Source of the DNA: Kribbella pratensis
Lineage (GTDB): Bacteria > Actinomycetota > Actinomycetes > Propionibacteriales > Kribbellaceae
DNA: 64,000 nucleotides
Assembly (NCBI RefSeq): GCF_004366075.1
Contig: NZ_SODU01000003.1
Coordinates: 806,001-870,000 of the forward strand
Reading direction: 5' to 3'
The position numbers were made by a program, and so were the translations under genes. Each line of letters opens with the position of its first letter. Within the stretch, counting starts at the first letter, position 1. Below the pieces are notes generated by a model. The model did no database searches. It had not been told where the DNA came from and was given only the letters and a program-made list of their open reading frames with translations. This document shows positions 25,721 to 34,105 of the stretch, in pieces.

Positions 25721-26461
25721 ATGAACGAACTACTTGGCAAGAAGGCCCTCGTCACCGGTGGCAGCCGCGGGATCGGCGCGGCGACCGCCGTCGCACTGGC
25801 GGAGCGTGGTGCGGATGTCGCGATCACCTACAACTCGTCCGCGGACGCCGCGGCTTCGGTGGTGAAGGAGATCGAGGCGCTCGGGCGGCGCGGGTTCGCC
25901 TATGCGGTCGACTCGGGTGACGCGGCGGCGGTCGGTGACGGCGTACGGCGGGCTGCGGAAACCCTTGGTGGGTTGGACATCCTGGTCAACAACGCCGGCG
26001 TCGGTGCGATCGCTCCGATCACCGACCTCTCGTTGGAGGACGTCGACCGGGTGATCGCGGTCAACGTCCGCGGGGCCTATGTGGCCGCGCAGGCCGCCGT
26101 ACCGCACCTGTCCGACGGCGCCCGGATGATCCACCTCGGCAGCTGCGTGACGGGGCGGGTGCCCGGGCCGGGGATGACGCTGTACGCGATGAGCAAGTCC
26201 GCGATGACCGGCCTGAGCAAGAGCCTCGCCCGCGAACTCGGACCACGCGGCATCACGTCCAACGTCGTCCACCCCGGCCCGATCGACACCGACATGAACC
26301 CGTCCGACGGCCCCTTCGCCGCCGCCCAACTCACCAACCTGTCCCTCCCCCGCTTCGGCACCCCCACCGAGGTAGCAGCCGCCATCAGCTACCTGGCCGG
26401 CCCGAACGCGTCGTACATCACCGGCACCGCCCTAACCATCGACGGCGGCCACACCGCCTGA
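25721..26461 (+). CDS. Short-chain dehydrogenase/reductase (3-oxoacyl-ACP reductase-like)
   Basis: A 246-residue classical SDR. Motifs: ALVTGGSRGIGAATA (residues 9-23), ILVNNAGVG (about 86), Ser in IHLGSCVTG, YAMSKSAM (Tyr-x-x-x-Lys, about 160-164), and HPGPIDTDMN. FabG-like overall, probably acting on a keto or hydroxy substrate with NADPH. The ATG at 25721 fits family starts; the frame is open upstream without a family-like extension. Confidence 0.9.
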   Translation: MNELLGKKALVTGGSRGIGAATAVALAERGADVAITYNSSADAAASVVKEIEALGRRGFAYAVDSGDAAAVGDGVRRAAETLGGLDILVNNAGVGAIAPITDLSLEDVDRVIAVNVRGAYVAAQAAVPHLSDGARMIHLGSCVTGRVPGPGMTLYAMSKSAMTGLSKSLARELGPRGITSNVVHPGPIDTDMNPSDGPFAAAQLTNLSLPRFGTPTEVAAAISYLAGPNASYITGTALTIDGGHTA

Positions 26462-26635
26462 CGTGCACAAGAACGGGTAGTGCACCGCCGCGGCCCGCAC
26501 CACGGAACTACTGCACCGCGCGCCCGAGCGCCAAGCCGCTCACCCGCAGCCCGTCCCACCCCGGCACTACCCGTTCGTCCGCACACCCCAACCCCACCCA
26601 CCGCCTCCGTGGTCGCGTCACCCCACCACGCCAAC

Positions 26636-26717
26636 ACGACGGGATATCCCCCCGCGTTATGGGTTCTCTGCTCTTACACGAGGGGAGAACCCTGCACGCG
26701 AGGGGATAACCCGTCGT
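26636..26717. repeat. Cruciform-type repeat element, copy A (degenerate)
   Basis: Outer arms 26636-26651 (ACGACGGGATATCCCC) and 26702-26717 match at 15 of 16 positions. An inner dyad GGGTTCTC/GAGAACCC surrounds a partly mismatched loop. It is closely related to copy B at 46381-46476. It lies in the 599-bp gene-free stretch between 26461 and 27061. Confidence 0.8.
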
Positions 26718-26769
26718 CTGCTCAACGGGTGGGATGGCCAACCGGCGCGGCGACGGCGGGCGGCGGCGG

Positions 26770-26824
26770 GTGGGGTGGCGGTGGGGTGGCGGTGGGGTGG
26801 CGGCGGGGTGGCGGTGGGGTGGCG
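26770..26824. repeat. Five tandem 11-bp G-rich repeats
   Basis: Unit GTGGGGTGGCG repeats five times (26770, 26781, 26792, 26803 with one change, 26814). The unit length is not a multiple of three, and no believable gene covers it. The surrounding 26757-26890 is also G-rich on the plus strand and has G-quadruplex potential. Open frames here are compositional artefacts. Confidence 0.85.
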
Positions 26825-27060
26825 GCGGGCGCCACGGAAGGGGTGGCGGCGGGGAGGTGGGAGTGGGGACAGGCGGTGGGGACTGGGGACCGGCAATAGC
26901 AGGTGCCGACTCACCATTGCCTGTTGCATGAGTCAGGATCGGGCTGATCACCGCCCACGTAGCGGGCAGCCGGCGGAGGCGAGATCGGGCAGGAGTGCCG
27001 GTTGTCCTCTGGGCAGAGCGGGTGGCGTGGGGTGTCGGTGGGTGGGGTTAGCGTCGAGGC

Positions 27061-27843
27061 ATGAGGTTTTCGGTGACAGTGGGGGCTGTGGGGGTCGGGC
27101 GGGATCCGCGGGGGCTCGCGGAGTTGGCGAAGGTTGTGGAGGGGGCGGGGTGGGACGGGTTGTTTCTGGAGGACTATCTGGTCTACCAGGGGGATGTGTC
27201 TCAGCCGACGTACGATCCATGGGTTTGTCTGGCGGCGATGGCGATGACCACCGAGCGGATCCGGATCGGGACGACCGTCACTCCCTTGCCGAGGCGGAGG
27301 CCGTGGAAGGTGGCGGCAGAGGCGGTGGCGGTGGATCAGCTGTCCGGCGGCCGGATGATCCTCGGGGTCGGGATCGGGGATCCAGGGGACCCGTTCATGG
27401 AGAGCGACGATCCGCGGGTGCTCGCGGAGATGCTCGACGAAGGGCTCGCGGTCATCGACCAACTGTGGACCGGGCAGCCGGTGACCTACAGCGGGAAGCA
27501 CTACACGCTGAAGGACGCGCAACTGACGGCCCGGCCGGTGCAGGAGCCGAGGATCCCGATCTGGGTAGGAGGCAACTTTCTCGTGCCGTCGGTACGGCGG
27601 CGGATCCTTCGCTGGGACGGGTCCTGCGCGTACAAAGGCAGCACGGACGCACCCCAGCAGATCACGCCGGACGACGTCCGCGCGCTACGTGCCGACGGCG
27701 GCCGGGACCTTGACGTGAAGGTGAGCGGCGGGGACCCGGCCGCGTTCGCGGAAGCCGGCGCGACGTGGTGGGGGCGATGGATCCCGCCGCTCTCCGTCGC
27801 AGAGACCGAGGCCATCGTGCGTCAGGGCCCGCCGACACTCTGA
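27061..27843 (+). CDS. LLM-class flavin-dependent oxidoreductase (short)
   Basis: A 260-residue luciferase-like protein. MRFSVTVGAVGVGRDPRGLAELAKVVEGAGWDGLFLEDYL opens the barrel; AMTTERIRIGTTVTPLPRRRPWKVAAEAVAVDQLSGGRMILGVGIG (about residues 62-105) is the F420/FMN-binding core; RPVQEPRIPIWVGG is also typical. It is about 40-80 residues shorter than most family members, mainly in the C-terminal part. Cofactor and substrate unknown; it stands alone after a repeat-rich spacer. Confidence 0.85.
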   Translation: MRFSVTVGAVGVGRDPRGLAELAKVVEGAGWDGLFLEDYLVYQGDVSQPTYDPWVCLAAMAMTTERIRIGTTVTPLPRRRPWKVAAEAVAVDQLSGGRMILGVGIGDPGDPFMESDDPRVLAEMLDEGLAVIDQLWTGQPVTYSGKHYTLKDAQLTARPVQEPRIPIWVGGNFLVPSVRRRILRWDGSCAYKGSTDAPQQITPDDVRALRADGGRDLDVKVSGGDPAAFAEAGATWWGRWIPPLSVAETEAIVRQGPPTL

Positions 27844-27884
27844 ACCGTTGACAGCGCGACGGCTCCGGGAGAGACTGCGGATTG

Positions 27885-27900
27885 TTTTTAACGTTCAAAA
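27885..27900. promoter_or_regulatory. Candidate LacI-family operator
   Basis: TTTTTAACGTTCAAAA is a dyad around a central CpG (AACGTT), as LacI-family operators usually have. It lies 18 nt before the LacI gene start, suggesting autoregulation and control of the downstream glycosidase. Confidence 0.55.
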
Positions 27901-27918
27901 CGTCCGTGGGAGGTCGCT

Positions 27919-28923
27919 GTGGCTACTTTGAAGCAGGTCGCCGCCCACGCCGAGGTCTCCGTGCAGACGGTGTCGAACGCGCTGAACGCCCCGCACCGCC
28001 TGCGCGCGGACACGCTCGAACGGGTCAACCGCTCCATCGAGCTGCTCAACTACCGGCCCAATCGTAACGCCCGCAGCCTCCGCACCAGCGCGGTCGAGCT
28101 GATCGGGTACTGCGTGCCGAGCTGGCCGAACCAGACGCACCTGGTGATGGACCAGTTCCTGCACGCCCTCTGCGCCGCCGCCGAACGGACCGGCCGGCAC
28201 ATCCTGCTCTTCACCGCGCCGGGCGGCGTCGACGGTATGCCGACGTACGACGACCTGCACGCACGCCGGATGGTCGACGGGTTCGTCCTGTCGCAGACCG
28301 AGACGCACGACCCGCGGCACGGCTGGCTGAAGGAACAGGGCATCCCGTTCGTCAGCTTCGGCCGGGTGTGGAAGGAAACCACGCAACCCGGCCCGTGGGT
28401 GGACGTCGACGGCGCGGCCGGCTCCGCGATGGCGGTCCGGCACCTGTACGAGAGCGGCCGCCGCCGGATCGCCTTCCTGGGCTGGCCGAAGTCGTCCGGC
28501 CTCGGCGAGGACCGGGTCGGCGGCTGGCGCGACGCGTGCAAGGACCTCGGTCTGCCGACGACCGGGCTGACCGTCCGCTGCCGCGAGGACAGCATCGAGG
28601 AGGGCGCCCGCGCCACCGCGCGGCTGCTCGACGCCGGCCGGACCGTCGACGGGATCGTTGCCCTGAGCGACATTCTCGCGCTCGGCGCCCTCCGCGAGCT
28701 CACCCGCCGCGGCCTCACCCCCGGCCACGACGTCGGCGTCACCGGCTTCGACGACTCGCCGCTCGCCGAGGTCGTCTCCCCCGGCCTGACCAGCCTCCGG
28801 CAACCGATGGACCAGATCGCCGAAGAGCTGATCACGATCCTGACCGGCTCCAGCAACGGGAGTCCGGTCGAACGCCTGCTGCGGCCAGAACTGGTGATCA
28901 GGGGCAGCTCGGCCCCTGGCTGA
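27919..28923 (+). CDS. LacI-family transcriptional regulator
   Basis: A 334-residue sugar-responsive repressor. The N-terminal helix-turn-helix is ATLKQVAAHAEVSVQTVSNALNAPHRL (residues 2-28) with hinge region LNYRPNRNARSLRT; the rest is a periplasmic-binding-protein-like fold ending in VGVTGFDDSPLAEVVSPGLTSLRQP. GGGAGG precedes the GTG start. The secreted glycosidase gene starts 44 bp after its stop on the same strand, so the regulator probably responds to the sugar released by that enzyme. Confidence 0.94.
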   Translation: MATLKQVAAHAEVSVQTVSNALNAPHRLRADTLERVNRSIELLNYRPNRNARSLRTSAVELIGYCVPSWPNQTHLVMDQFLHALCAAAERTGRHILLFTAPGGVDGMPTYDDLHARRMVDGFVLSQTETHDPRHGWLKEQGIPFVSFGRVWKETTQPGPWVDVDGAAGSAMAVRHLYESGRRRIAFLGWPKSSGLGEDRVGGWRDACKDLGLPTTGLTVRCREDSIEEGARATARLLDAGRTVDGIVALSDILALGALRELTRRGLTPGHDVGVTGFDDSPLAEVVSPGLTSLRQPMDQIAEELITILTGSSNGSPVERLLRPELVIRGSSAPG

Positions 28924-28967
28924 TTTTCGGCGCTTCTCCCCGGGCGCCGCGAGAAGGAGGAACCGCC

Positions 28968-31616
28968 ATGACTCCCTATCCGACCAACCGAAGTCGCCGA
29001 CGTGGTGCAGCCCCACCCGGCGGGAAACCGGTGCGGAAGATCGCCGGTGTCGCCCTGCTGGCCACCGCCGTCGTGCTGGCCGGCACCGCCTCGGCCACCG
29101 CCGGCTCATCCGGTACCACCACAACCAGGGCGACAGCACCGTCCGAACTCTCCGAGACCACCCGCCTGACCGACCGGCGTTCGCTCGTCGTCGGCGACCG
29201 CGCCTACGCGATGGGCGACGAGTCCGGTCTGTACCCCGCCGCCGGGTGGCACATCCGCGGTGAGATGGGCGGCTTCTGGTCGCAGCCGATCAAGCTCCTG
29301 GACGGCATCTGGTTCGGTCTCGACGGCAATTGGCTCGGCAAGCAGGTGCCCGCCGCGAAGTACACCAGCGGCCACGGCTACAGCCGGATCGACTACTCCG
29401 GATCCGTGAACGTACGCCGTACCGACTTCGTCCCCGACGGCATCCGCGCGACGCTCGTCGGACTCACCCTGAGCTCGAGTACGGCGAAGACGGTCAAGCT
29501 CGACGTCGACGCGCACTCCGAGTTGATGCAGCCGTACCCGTGGGGCTGGACCACTCCGAGCGCCGCGGACGCGAACTTGCCCGACACCGGCGACTTCAGC
29601 GACGGCGCGCTCCGCTTCCGCGAGCAGGGCACCCCGTCGTACCCGAACGCGACCGCGCACGACTACGCCGCGTTCGTCGGATCGTCCCTGCGTCCGACAA
29701 GCCACCAGCTCGGCGCGGATCACCGCGGACCGCAGAGCCCGGCGGTGACATGTCCGGCCGACGGTACGACGCCTGCTCGGTGCGACGACTCGCTCGTCGG
29801 GAAGGGCACCGGCGGCCGGCTCACGTACGACGTACCGCTGGCCGCGGGTCAGCAGAAGACGATCTGGTTCGCCGTGGCCGGATCGGATCAGGGCAGCCGG
29901 GCCGCGGAACGCGAGTACGGCAAGGCGCTGAGCGACCCGGACAAGTTGCTGCGGGCAAAGACTTCAGCGCGGCACCAGATCGACGTGCAGTCCGCAGTGG
30001 ACCTTCCTGGTGACCGTTTACTGCAGCAGAGCGTCGAGTGGAGCAAGCAGAACCTCGCGGACTCGGTGCAGGAGGCGCGCAACCTGCAGATCCGGGACGT
30101 GAACGAAGGCAAGGACTACCCGGCGCCGGTCGGGACGGTGCCGACCGCCCGCTGGTTCGGCGCCGGCTTCCCGGACTATCCGTGGCTGTTCGCGACCGAT
30201 GGCGAGTACACGGCGTTCGCCGCAGTCGCAGCCGGACAGTTCGACACCGTGAAGGAGCACCTGCGGGCTCTCCGCGATGTCAGTGACCTCTTGAACAACC
30301 GCAGCGGCAAGGTCGCGCACGAAGTGACACCGACCGGCGACGTGTACTTCGGCTCGAACCAGAGCGCGGGCAACACCGACGAGACGGTGAAGTTCCCGAG
30401 TACGGTCGCACTGCTGTGGCGCTGGACTGGTGACAACAAGTTCCGCGACGAGATGTACGACTTCAGCGTCCGGAACCTGCAGTACATCTACAAGTCCCTC
30501 GACAAGGACAACGACGGCTGGCCCGAAGGACTCGCGAACGTCGAGCGCGCGGGCATGGGCGTCGAGAAACTCGACAGCACCGTGTACCTCGCCCGCGGTC
30601 TGCGGGACCTGGCCGACCTCGCCGCGTCCAAGCACGACACGAAGGTGCAGCAGTGGGCGACCGGCCGCGCCAACGACCTCGAGTCCAAGTTCGAGGCGCA
30701 ATGGTGGGTGCCGGCGGCGAAGGGGTACGCCGACTCGGTCGACGACCCGGCCAACCCGGCGAACGACAACACCCCGATCTTCCAGCGGCACTGGATCGGC
30801 GTCACGCCGATGGAAGCGGTACTGACTCGTCCTGGCCAGACGTCGCCGCTGGCGTCGGCCGAGCACGCGAAGATCGCGCTCGACCAGCGCGAAACCTCTT
30901 GTTACACAGGGGAATTCGGCCTCTTCCATACCGGGACCGGCCCGACCTCAGCCGCGGGCGGCAACCGCGGTGACACGTGTGACCCGGTCGTCTCGACGGT
31001 CCAGAGCGAGCGCACCATGTTCGGTCTGAATACATCGATCATGGCGGTTGCGGAGGGCAACTTCGGCCGCCTGGGCACGACGCAGCAGCAGCGGTACACC
31101 ACCGGCAACGCCCGGATCCAGCTCGACCCGTCGGTCTGGGAGACGCCCGGTGCGATGCCCGAGATCGCTCCGTCGCCGGACTCGCCGGCGAACATCGGTC
31201 GGCCGTTCTACGACCGCTCGATGACGCTGCAGGCCTGGGGCGCGTACGGCATCCTCTGGCCGGTGATCCACCAGCAGCTCGGCATCGATCCCGATCTGGG
31301 ACACGGGCGGATCGCCGTCGTACCGCAACTTCCCGAAGGCCAGCAGAAGGTGGCCGGTAGCAACATCCGCGTCGGTCGTGGGGCGCTCGATGTGTCGGCA
31401 CGCCTTACAGGTAAGGCGTTGTCGACCGAGGTGACCGCGAAGAACACCGACGCGGCGCTCACGGTCGGCGCCGTACTGCCGACCGGCGCACAGGTGCGGA
31501 GTGTGGCGGTCGACGGTCACGCGGCGCAGTACCAGCTGGTCACGACCAGCCGCGGGACGGAGGTGCGGGTACCGGCGAGCGGCGCGCACACGCTCCTGAC
31601 GATCACGCTGAAGTAG
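28968..31616 (+). CDS. Secreted (alpha/alpha)6-barrel glycoside hydrolase, glycogen-debranching-like
   Basis: An 882-residue exported protein. A long basic N-terminus and a signal-peptide core (KIAGVALLATAVVLAGTASATAG, about residues 24-46) precede an N-terminal beta-sandwich-like domain and a six-hairpin barrel: TARWFGAGFPDYPWLFATDGEYTAFAAVA, STVALLWRWTGDNKFRDEM, KDNDGWPEGLANVERAG and SMTLQAWGAYGILWPVIHQQLG. The barrel resembles amylo-alpha-1,6-glucosidase/GH63-type enzymes; the precise linkage cleaved is not clear. AAGGAGG lies 7 nt before the ATG. It is transcribed with the LacI-family gene upstream and followed by a strong terminator hairpin. Confidence 0.85.
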   Translation: MTPYPTNRSRRRGAAPPGGKPVRKIAGVALLATAVVLAGTASATAGSSGTTTTRATAPSELSETTRLTDRRSLVVGDRAYAMGDESGLYPAAGWHIRGEMGGFWSQPIKLLDGIWFGLDGNWLGKQVPAAKYTSGHGYSRIDYSGSVNVRRTDFVPDGIRATLVGLTLSSSTAKTVKLDVDAHSELMQPYPWGWTTPSAADANLPDTGDFSDGALRFREQGTPSYPNATAHDYAAFVGSSLRPTSHQLGADHRGPQSPAVTCPADGTTPARCDDSLVGKGTGGRLTYDVPLAAGQQKTIWFAVAGSDQGSRAAEREYGKALSDPDKLLRAKTSARHQIDVQSAVDLPGDRLLQQSVEWSKQNLADSVQEARNLQIRDVNEGKDYPAPVGTVPTARWFGAGFPDYPWLFATDGEYTAFAAVAAGQFDTVKEHLRALRDVSDLLNNRSGKVAHEVTPTGDVYFGSNQSAGNTDETVKFPSTVALLWRWTGDNKFRDEMYDFSVRNLQYIYKSLDKDNDGWPEGLANVERAGMGVEKLDSTVYLARGLRDLADLAASKHDTKVQQWATGRANDLESKFEAQWWVPAAKGYADSVDDPANPANDNTPIFQRHWIGVTPMEAVLTRPGQTSPLASAEHAKIALDQRETSCYTGEFGLFHTGTGPTSAAGGNRGDTCDPVVSTVQSERTMFGLNTSIMAVAEGNFGRLGTTQQQRYTTGNARIQLDPSVWETPGAMPEIAPSPDSPANIGRPFYDRSMTLQAWGAYGILWPVIHQQLGIDPDLGHGRIAVVPQLPEGQQKVAGSNIRVGRGALDVSARLTGKALSTEVTAKNTDAALTVGAVLPTGAQVRSVAVDGHAAQYQLVTTSRGTEVRVPASGAHTLLTITLK

Positions 31617-31626
31617 ATCTCTCGAG

Positions 31627-31665
31627 GGCCGGCCGGTGCGCAAACGTTTAGCACACCGGCCGGCC
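31627..31665 (+). terminator. Terminator of the LacI-glycosidase operon
   Basis: Perfect 12-bp arms GGCCGGCCGGTG (31627-31638) and CACCGGCCGGCC (31654-31665), followed by TTCTC. It begins 10 nt after the glycosidase stop. Confidence 0.85.
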
Positions 31666-31716
31666 TTCTCATGCCCGGGAATCCGGTACTGCGGAGTCTT
31701 GATGCGCAACGAGAAG

Positions 31717-31965
31717 GCGGGCCCCTCCGAGTATGAGTCGGAGGGGCCCGCACAGCTGAAGGAAAGTGACGTCTCCAGCTTCCCGATACGGGTCCGTGGA
31801 GGCCGGCAGACCCCGTCACCGGTCTACCTCGGTGGGGATCCCCACCGCGAGGGCCCTCGGTTTCCGTTCGACCCGCCGCTCCGATCGAAGCAGCGTGTCG
31901 ACCTTTCTACCGCTGTCGGCAGTCCCGGCACAACCCTTTACAGGCAACAGTTTCGGTCGTCCACA
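31717..31965 (-). ncRNA. Candidate structured RNA on the minus strand (unclassified)
   Basis: The gene-free 31666-32027 region looks like a small minus-strand transcription unit. A possible promoter is TTGTGC, 18 nt, TAGAAA (about 31937 down to 31908). The predicted transcript contains a perfect 18-bp palindrome (31830-31847, CGGTGGGG/CCCCACCG) and ends in a 14-bp hairpin (31717-31730 with 31738-31751) followed on the minus strand by CTTCTC. No convincing ORF is present. I do not match it to a named RNA family; alternatively these are only terminators for flanking genes. Confidence 0.35.
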
Positions 31966-32025
31966 GTAGGACCGCAATCATCCACAGAAACCGTCCGGGT
32001 TATGCACAGCCCCTGTGCATAACCC
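31957..32025. promoter_or_regulatory. Cluster of four DnaA-box-like nonamers
   Basis: TCGTCCACA (31957-31965), TCATCCACA (31978-31986), TTATGCACA (32000-32008) and, inverted, TGTGCATAA (32014-32022). Each is 1-2 mismatches from TTGTCCACA/TTATCCACA. The last two form a 13-bp inverted repeat (31997-32009 with 32013-32025) with a 3-nt spacer. It sits just past the stop of the membrane protein at 32028. Could be a DnaA-binding cluster or a terminator dyad. Confidence 0.4.
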
Positions 32026-32027
32026 CC

Positions 32028-32795
32028 TTAGCCCTTAGGCGGTTTGACTGCCATCGGGTGCAGGAGCCGGTACCCGGCGTACACGCCGAGCACGCTGACC
32101 ACCAGTACGGACGGTACGGCGACCGCGAGGGGTGGACGGTGGTACCCGATGTTGTTCAGCACGTCCGCGAGCCACTGCGCGACGAGGAGGAACTCGGCCG
32201 CCGCCGCGGGCACCAGGGCTAGGGGCAGCAGCAGGACTCCGCGCCAGAATCCGAACCGGACGAAGGTGATGCCGAGCAGCCAGCCCGTCACCTCGTGGGC
32301 GACGATCAGCAGGAAGAACTCGGCGAACACCAGACCGACCTGCGACGTACTCGTGAACAGGTGCGGGTTGGTCAGTTTGCCGGGCCAGTCCTGCCACGCG
32401 TACAGAACGTGTTCCACCTGGTAGACCAGCACCCACAGCAGCGCGGTGGCCGCCGCGGCACCCGTGAGATAGATGCCTGCGGCAACCGAAAACATCCGGC
32501 GAGTGATGCCCTGAGAGATCAGCAAGGCGAAGTACGCCGGGGTGACGGTGATGCCGACCGCCATCGAGAAGTACTTCGGCGACTGGGTGCCGTAGTCCCA
32601 CGCACTGCTGGTGACGCCGCCGGACAGAAGCTGGATGACGATCCCGACGAGGAACAACGCGAGGACCATCACCGCCCAGTAGCCGAGCAGCATCGGCCGC
32701 AGACCGATCGCCAGCGCCCGCAGCACGTGCTTGAGCCGATGCCAGTCTGTGACCCCGCGCGGCAACGTCGCCCCAGTCTGGACCGCCGTACTCAT
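32028..32795 (-). CDS. ABC-2-type membrane protein (transporter permease-like)
   Basis: A 255-residue membrane protein with about six helices (PMLLGYWAVMVLALFLVGIVIQLL; VAAGIYLTGAAAATALLWVLVYQV; GVLLLPLALVPAAAAEFLLV; VAVPSVLVVSVLGVYAGYRLL). It lies at the end of a GntR - ATPase - permease operon and overlaps the ATPase stop (ATGA), so it is almost certainly the permease of that ABC transporter. Direction and substrate are unknown; YtrA-type modules often export antimicrobials or respond to wall stress. Confidence 0.85.
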   Translation of the reverse strand: MSTAVQTGATLPRGVTDWHRLKHVLRALAIGLRPMLLGYWAVMVLALFLVGIVIQLLSGGVTSSAWDYGTQSPKYFSMAVGITVTPAYFALLISQGITRRMFSVAAGIYLTGAAAATALLWVLVYQVEHVLYAWQDWPGKLTNPHLFTSTSQVGLVFAEFFLLIVAHEVTGWLLGITFVRFGFWRGVLLLPLALVPAAAAEFLLVAQWLADVLNNIGYHRPPLAVAVPSVLVVSVLGVYAGYRLLHPMAVKPPKG

Positions 32796-33688
32796 GACTT
32801 CACCCCCGTGAGGTGGACGAAGAGGTCCTGGAGACCGACCGGGCCGATCTCCAGGCCGGCGGCGGTCGCCTGTGCGAGCAGCGCCGGGTCGAGGTCGCCG
32901 AGGACCGTGGTCGACTTGGTGCCGCCCAGCCGTTCCTCCGCGAGCACGGTGAAGCTCGCGGTGAACTCGTCGACGGTCGCGGCCGGACCGACGAGCGAGG
33001 CGCCACGCCCGCGGAGCGCGTCGACCGGCGACTGGGTGACGAGGCGGCCCTGGTCGAGGATCACGACCTCCTCGAGCATCGCGCTCACCTCACTCACCAG
33101 ATGGGTTGAGAGCACGATCGTCCGCGGCATCTCGGCGTAGTCCGCGAGCAGCATGTCGTAGAAGAGGTTCCGCGACGGGACGTCCATGCCCAGGTAGCTC
33201 TCGTCGAAGATCGTCAACGGGGCGCGGCTGGCGAGACCGAGGACGACGCCGAGCGCGGACTTCTTACCGCGGGAGAGCTTTTGGATCTTCTTGTTCAGCG
33301 GGACCTCGAAGCGGTCCAGGAGTTCGCCGGCGAGGTCGGCGTCCCAGTACGGGCGCAGCGCCGCCGCGAGCCCGACCGCGTGCTTGACGGGTACGGCGTC
33401 CGGACGGTCACCGGACTCGCGGATCAGGCACACCCGGCTCGTGACGACCGCATTCTCGTACGGCTCCTGCGCCGCACCGAGGTCACCGCCCTCGATCAGC
33501 ACCCGCCCCTCGTCGGGCCGCCGGAACCCGGCCAGCGTGGCGGCGAGCGTGCTCTTGCCGGACCCGTTCCGGCCGAGCAGCCCGTGGATCTTCCCAGGCG
33601 CGAGACGCAGGTCGAGCCGGTCCAACGCGGGCACACCGGCGAACCGGACCGAGAGATCCTCGGTCCTGACAGTCAGGGCGGCGGTCAT
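32792..33688 (-). CDS. ABC transporter ATP-binding protein
   Basis: A 298-residue ATPase. Walker A is GRNGSGKST (residues 39-47); the signature is LSRGKKS in place of LSGGQ; Walker B is APLTIFDESYLGMD; the switch His is in VLSTHLVSEV. The changed signature is common in YtrB-like ATPases. It overlaps both neighbours: its ATG shares a base with the GntR stop and its own stop overlaps the permease ATG. Confidence 0.93.
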   Translation of the reverse strand: MTAALTVRTEDLSVRFAGVPALDRLDLRLAPGKIHGLLGRNGSGKSTLAATLAGFRRPDEGRVLIEGGDLGAAQEPYENAVVTSRVCLIRESGDRPDAVPVKHAVGLAAALRPYWDADLAGELLDRFEVPLNKKIQKLSRGKKSALGVVLGLASRAPLTIFDESYLGMDVPSRNLFYDMLLADYAEMPRTIVLSTHLVSEVSAMLEEVVILDQGRLVTQSPVDALRGRGASLVGPAATVDEFTASFTVLAEERLGGTKSTTVLGDLDPALLAQATAAGLEIGPVGLQDLFVHLTGVKS

Positions 33689-34050
33689 CAGGCTTCTCCG
33701 TAGGTGCGGATGTGCTGGAGGATGTCTTTGAGGGGGATGCCGATCGCCTTGGCCTCACGGATCATCGGGTCGACGACGTCGGCGAAGAACGAGTCGCGGC
33801 GGCCGGTGCGGAGCAGATCGCGGGCGTTCGGCGCGACGAACATGCCGATCCCGCGCTTCTTGTAGAGGACGCCGTCGTCGACCAGCTGGGCGAACCCCTT
33901 GGCCGCGGTGGCCGGGTTGATCCGGTAGAAGGCGGCGTACTGGTTGGTCGACATCACCTGCTCGCCCTCGGCCAGCGCGCCGGTCACGATGTCGTTCTTG
34001 ATCTGCTCGGCGATCTGCAGGTAGATCGGACTCCGGTCGTCGAACACCAC
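33688..34050 (-). CDS. GntR-family regulator, YtrA subfamily
   Basis: A 120-residue regulator consisting of a GntR winged helix (IYLQIAEQIKNDIVTGALAEGEQVMSTNQYAAFYRINPATAAKGFAQLVDDGVLYKKRGIGMFV) and a short C-terminal dimerisation tail. This size and its ABC-transporter partner genes are diagnostic of the YtrA subfamily. A 24-bp palindrome 15 nt upstream of the start is its likely operator. Confidence 0.93.
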   Translation of the reverse strand: MVFDDRSPIYLQIAEQIKNDIVTGALAEGEQVMSTNQYAAFYRINPATAAKGFAQLVDDGVLYKKRGIGMFVAPNARDLLRTGRRDSFFADVVDPMIREAKAIGIPLKDILQHIRTYGEA

Positions 34051-34065
34051 TCCACCCCCTTCCTC

Positions 34066-34089
34066 GGTTCATTACATGAGTAACGAACC
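34066..34089. promoter_or_regulatory. Candidate YtrA-type GntR operator
   Basis: GGTTCATTAC (34066-34075), spacer atga, GTAACGAACC (34080-34089): 9 of 10 arm positions match. It lies directly upstream of the GntR-ABC operon start. Confidence 0.75.
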
Positions 34090-34105
34090 ATAGCGGCGCT
34101 GAGGG

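Noticed and set aside
26631..26730. CRISPR array
   Set aside because: The element is one dyad-symmetric unit, not direct repeats with unique spacers, and no cas genes occur.
26500..27000. Proline/histidine- and glycine-rich frames on both strands
   Set aside because: Produced by the G-rich 11-bp repeats and the repeat element; no start site or conserved domain.
31681..31960. tRNA or tmRNA gene
   Set aside because: A TTCGA-like loop is present but no cloverleaf, acceptor stem or CCA end can be drawn.
31957..32025. Chromosomal origin of replication
   Set aside because: Only four imperfect boxes in 69 bp, no AT-rich unwinding region, and no dnaA/dnaN/gyrB neighbours.
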